Shown: in pieces, positions 5,282 through 6,904 of the stretch | Layout: each line of letters begins with the position of its first letter | Position numbering within the stretch: the first letter of the stretch is position 1 | Origin: an uncultured Campylobacter sp. | GTDB lineage: Bacteria; Campylobacterota; Campylobacteria; Campylobacterales; Campylobacteraceae | NCBI GenBank assembly: GCA_937965895.1 | Contig: CALCKS010000113.1 | Span: 1-6,904 of the forward strand | Reading direction: 5' to 3' | Length of the DNA: 6,904 bases | The notes under the pieces: generated by a model | Seen by the model: only the letters and a program-made list of their open reading frames with translations | Databases searched by the model: none | What the model was told of the DNA's origin: nothing | Translations under genes and position numbers: made by a program

Positions 5282-6671
5282 AAATTTCTTTTGGCTTCTC
5301 TATGAAAAAGCCCTGCGCGAAGTCGGTCTGATAGCGCTCCGCGATGTTGTAAAACTCGTCGTCTTCCACAAATCTCACGATGGATTTTACGCCTACTCTT
5401 TTTGCGGTCAAATTTAGATTTTCTAACAGCGTTTTAAATTTGTCATTTTTGATATTTTTGTTAAATTCGATGTCGTAGATAACGAAATCTATCGGCAAAT
5501 ATTTAAAATATTCAAAGCCCGCGTTGTTACCGCCGAATTTATTAAGCGCAAAGCGGAAACCTAGGTTTTTATACTCCGTCAAAATTTCTCTAAATCTATT
5601 TATCTCATCATATACCAGCTTCTCGCTAAACTCGAAAATAACGCGGTTTGGATCGATTTTGCCTAGCTGTACGAACTCTTTTATAAAATTCGTAAATTTC
5701 AAATTTCTAATCGAGACCGACGAAATTTCAATCACGATCGGATCTTCGTCTTTAAATTTAAGCTCGGATAGCTTTTTGATAACGTTTATGTCAAAAAGCA
5801 CCTCATAGCCATTTTTGTTCGCGATATTTTGCACCTTTGCTTTTGAGACGAGCCCTTGTTTATCGGTATAGACTTTTACGATGATATTTTTTAAATTTTG
5901 CCCGAAACGAAGGCTTTTAACGAGCTGAGTTTGGAAGATAAACCTTTGCATATCGATGCAGTTACATACGTCTTTTTCAAGATCGTCCGTGATGTCCACT
6001 TTATCTTCGCTATCGCTCTCGTTTAGCTTTTGAATGAGATATGAGACCGAGTTTTTGAGGCTTGCCGAGTGATTTATGTCGATAGCGTCAAATTTGATCT
6101 TTAGCTCGATATTGTAGATTCCGTCGCTCAAAATGCTCTTTTCAAAAACGTTTAAAAGATGGATAAGCTCGGTACTTTTACTCTCGCAAAAGATTAGAAA
6201 ATATTCGTTTGAATATCTACCGATGAGCGTATTTTTAGACACTTTTTCGTTTAAAAATTTCTCCAGTCGCTCGACTAGTCGTTTGAGCAAAATATCGGTG
6301 CTAACAAAGCTATAACGCTCGTTTATATCGTTTAAATTTTCTATCTTTAGCATTAGCATATTTCCGCCGTTTTTGCCTTTAAATTTAGAAGCCTGCTTTG
6401 ATAAAAGTCTTAAAATTTCGTCTCTATTATAGGCTTTTGTTACTTGATCAAGCACGCTTGTTTGAAAGCTCTGGTAAATTTTATAGGCCGTGAAATAAAC
6501 TTGACATAGAACCAAAATGGTGATCAAAATAACATCGTCGGCGTCAAAATTTATATCGTCTTTTTTAACGAAAATATAGATCAAAATAATAACGCTGAAA
6601 ATAAATATCGAGGATATCTCGAGCGCGGTTTTAAACCTGTTTGATCGTTCTTTTAGTTCTGATTTTAGCAT
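5280..6671 (-). CDS. Membrane protein with degenerate GGDEF and EAL domains
   Basis: The layout is that of a cyclic-di-GMP enzyme. Two membrane helices lie at about residues 17-35 and 44-65. A GGDEF-type domain (about 75-200) starts with SVLDQVTKAYNRDEIL. An EAL-type domain (about 230-463) ends in DFAQGFFIEKP. Both active sites are altered. The RYGGDEF position reads RYSNEYF (152-158), so the cyclase signature is gone. The EAL motif reads EVL (290-292), the DDFG metal motif reads NKFG (377-380), and the KID-type motif is also lost. Glu290, the FEFSE acidic pair and the AQG motif remain. The protein is therefore probably catalytically inactive, acting as a nucleotide sensor or partner-binding regulator; this is inference. 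Its ATG directly follows the gyrB stop (TAA then ATG, no gap) with no clear ribosome site, implying reinitiation. A queF ribosome site overlaps its own stop. Confidence 0.85.
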   Translation of the reverse strand: MLKSELKERSNRFKTALEISSIFIFSVIILIYIFVKKDDINFDADDVILITILVLCQVYFTAYKIYQSFQTSVLDQVTKAYNRDEILRLLSKQASKFKGKNGGNMLMLKIENLNDINERYSFVSTDILLKRLVERLEKFLNEKVSKNTLIGRYSNEYFLIFCESKSTELIHLLNVFEKSILSDGIYNIELKIKFDAIDINHSASLKNSVSYLIQKLNESDSEDKVDITDDLEKDVCNCIDMQRFIFQTQLVKSLRFGQNLKNIIVKVYTDKQGLVSKAKVQNIANKNGYEVLFDINVIKKLSELKFKDEDPIVIEISSVSIRNLKFTNFIKEFVQLGKIDPNRVIFEFSEKLVYDEINRFREILTEYKNLGFRFALNKFGGNNAGFEYFKYLPIDFVIYDIEFNKNIKNDKFKTLLENLNLTAKRVGVKSIVRFVEDDEFYNIAERYQTDFAQGFFIEKPKEI

Positions 6672-6904
6672 TTATACGTCCAAATGTTTCACGTCTTTTG
6701 CGTGCTCTTGTATATAGTTTCTTCGTGGTTCGACCTCGTCGCCCATAAATAGATTAAACGTATCTGAGGCACTTACGGCGTCGTTTATGTTTATCTTTAA
6801 CAAACGGCGATTTTCCGGGTTCATCGTCGTTTCCCACAGCTGCTCGGGGTTCATCTCACCAAGGCCTTTATAGCGTTGTATATAGGCGCCTTTTTTGGCA
6901 TTTT
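6672..6904 (-). CDS. gyrB: DNA gyrase subunit B (C-terminal 76 residues; start outside the window)
   Basis: GyrB is the ATPase and Toprim subunit of DNA gyrase, which introduces negative supercoils. The frame is open from the window edge to the TAA at 6672-6674. It gives the highly conserved gyrase C-terminal segment: KKGAYIQRYKGLGEMNPEQL, WETTMNPENRRLLKI, then SDTFNLFMGDEVEPRRNYI and the terminal DVKHLDV. The GLGEMN...LWETTM stretch separates GyrB from unrelated proteins. ParE is similar, but campylobacters, as far as I recall, lack topoisomerase IV, and the ending is gyrase-like. The promoter lies outside the window; this gene probably heads the transcript carrying the three genes that follow on the minus strand. 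Confidence 0.96.
   Translation of the reverse strand, partial: NAKKGAYIQRYKGLGEMNPEQLWETTMNPENRRLLKININDAVSASDTFNLFMGDEVEPRRNYIQEHAKDVKHLDV

Overview
The window looks like chromosomal DNA from an epsilonproteobacterium, most likely a Campylobacter of the C. rectus/showae/curvus kind. The QueF, Tpx, NrdG and GyrB proteins all read as campylobacterial. The start sites use compact AAAGGA/AAGGAG ribosome sites, the promoters show TGN-type -10 boxes without clear -35 boxes, and the DNA is crowded with the palindrome AAATTT (about 65-70 copies by my hand count). The genus call rests on remembered family sequences, not on a search.

Layout, left to right. Positions 1-194 (+) are the last 63 codons of nrdA, the large subunit of the aerobic class Ia ribonucleotide reductase, followed by a hairpin. 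Positions 463-987 (-) encode the thiol peroxidase Tpx with an unusual Gly/Cys tail and its own terminator. Divergent from it, at 1136-2001 (+), is a two-gene anaerobic (class III) ribonucleotide reductase set: a 53-residue protein that is essentially only the glycyl-radical loop of NrdD, then a radical-SAM activase of the NrdG type. No catalytic NrdD barrel is encoded here. Positions 2042-2714 (-) hold a broken gene for a small, probably exported protein. Upstream of it (2749-3183, -) is a 144-residue helical protein I cannot identify. Positions 3231-3341 (+) are the small SRP RNA (ffs), with a clear GGAA-tetraloop motif.

Positions 3340-6904 (-) form one tight run in the order gyrB (C-terminal end only), a membrane GGDEF-EAL protein with both catalytic motifs degenerate, queF with a long disordered basic tail, and a tandem HD-domain phosphohydrolase of the YfbR type. 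The junctions are a directly abutting TAA/ATG, a 9-nt gap with the ribosome site over the upstream stop codon, and a 4-nt ATGA overlap. This suggests one transcript entering from gyrB.

Nucleotide metabolism recurs: nrdA, the class III set, queF (queuosine precursor) and the HD nucleotidase-like protein. I see no insertion sequence, tRNA, CRISPR or prophage. The points most worth a second look are the stand-alone glycyl-radical mini-protein, the QueF tail, the two regulatory-looking proteins with degenerate domains, the Tpx Cys tail, and the AAATTT excess.
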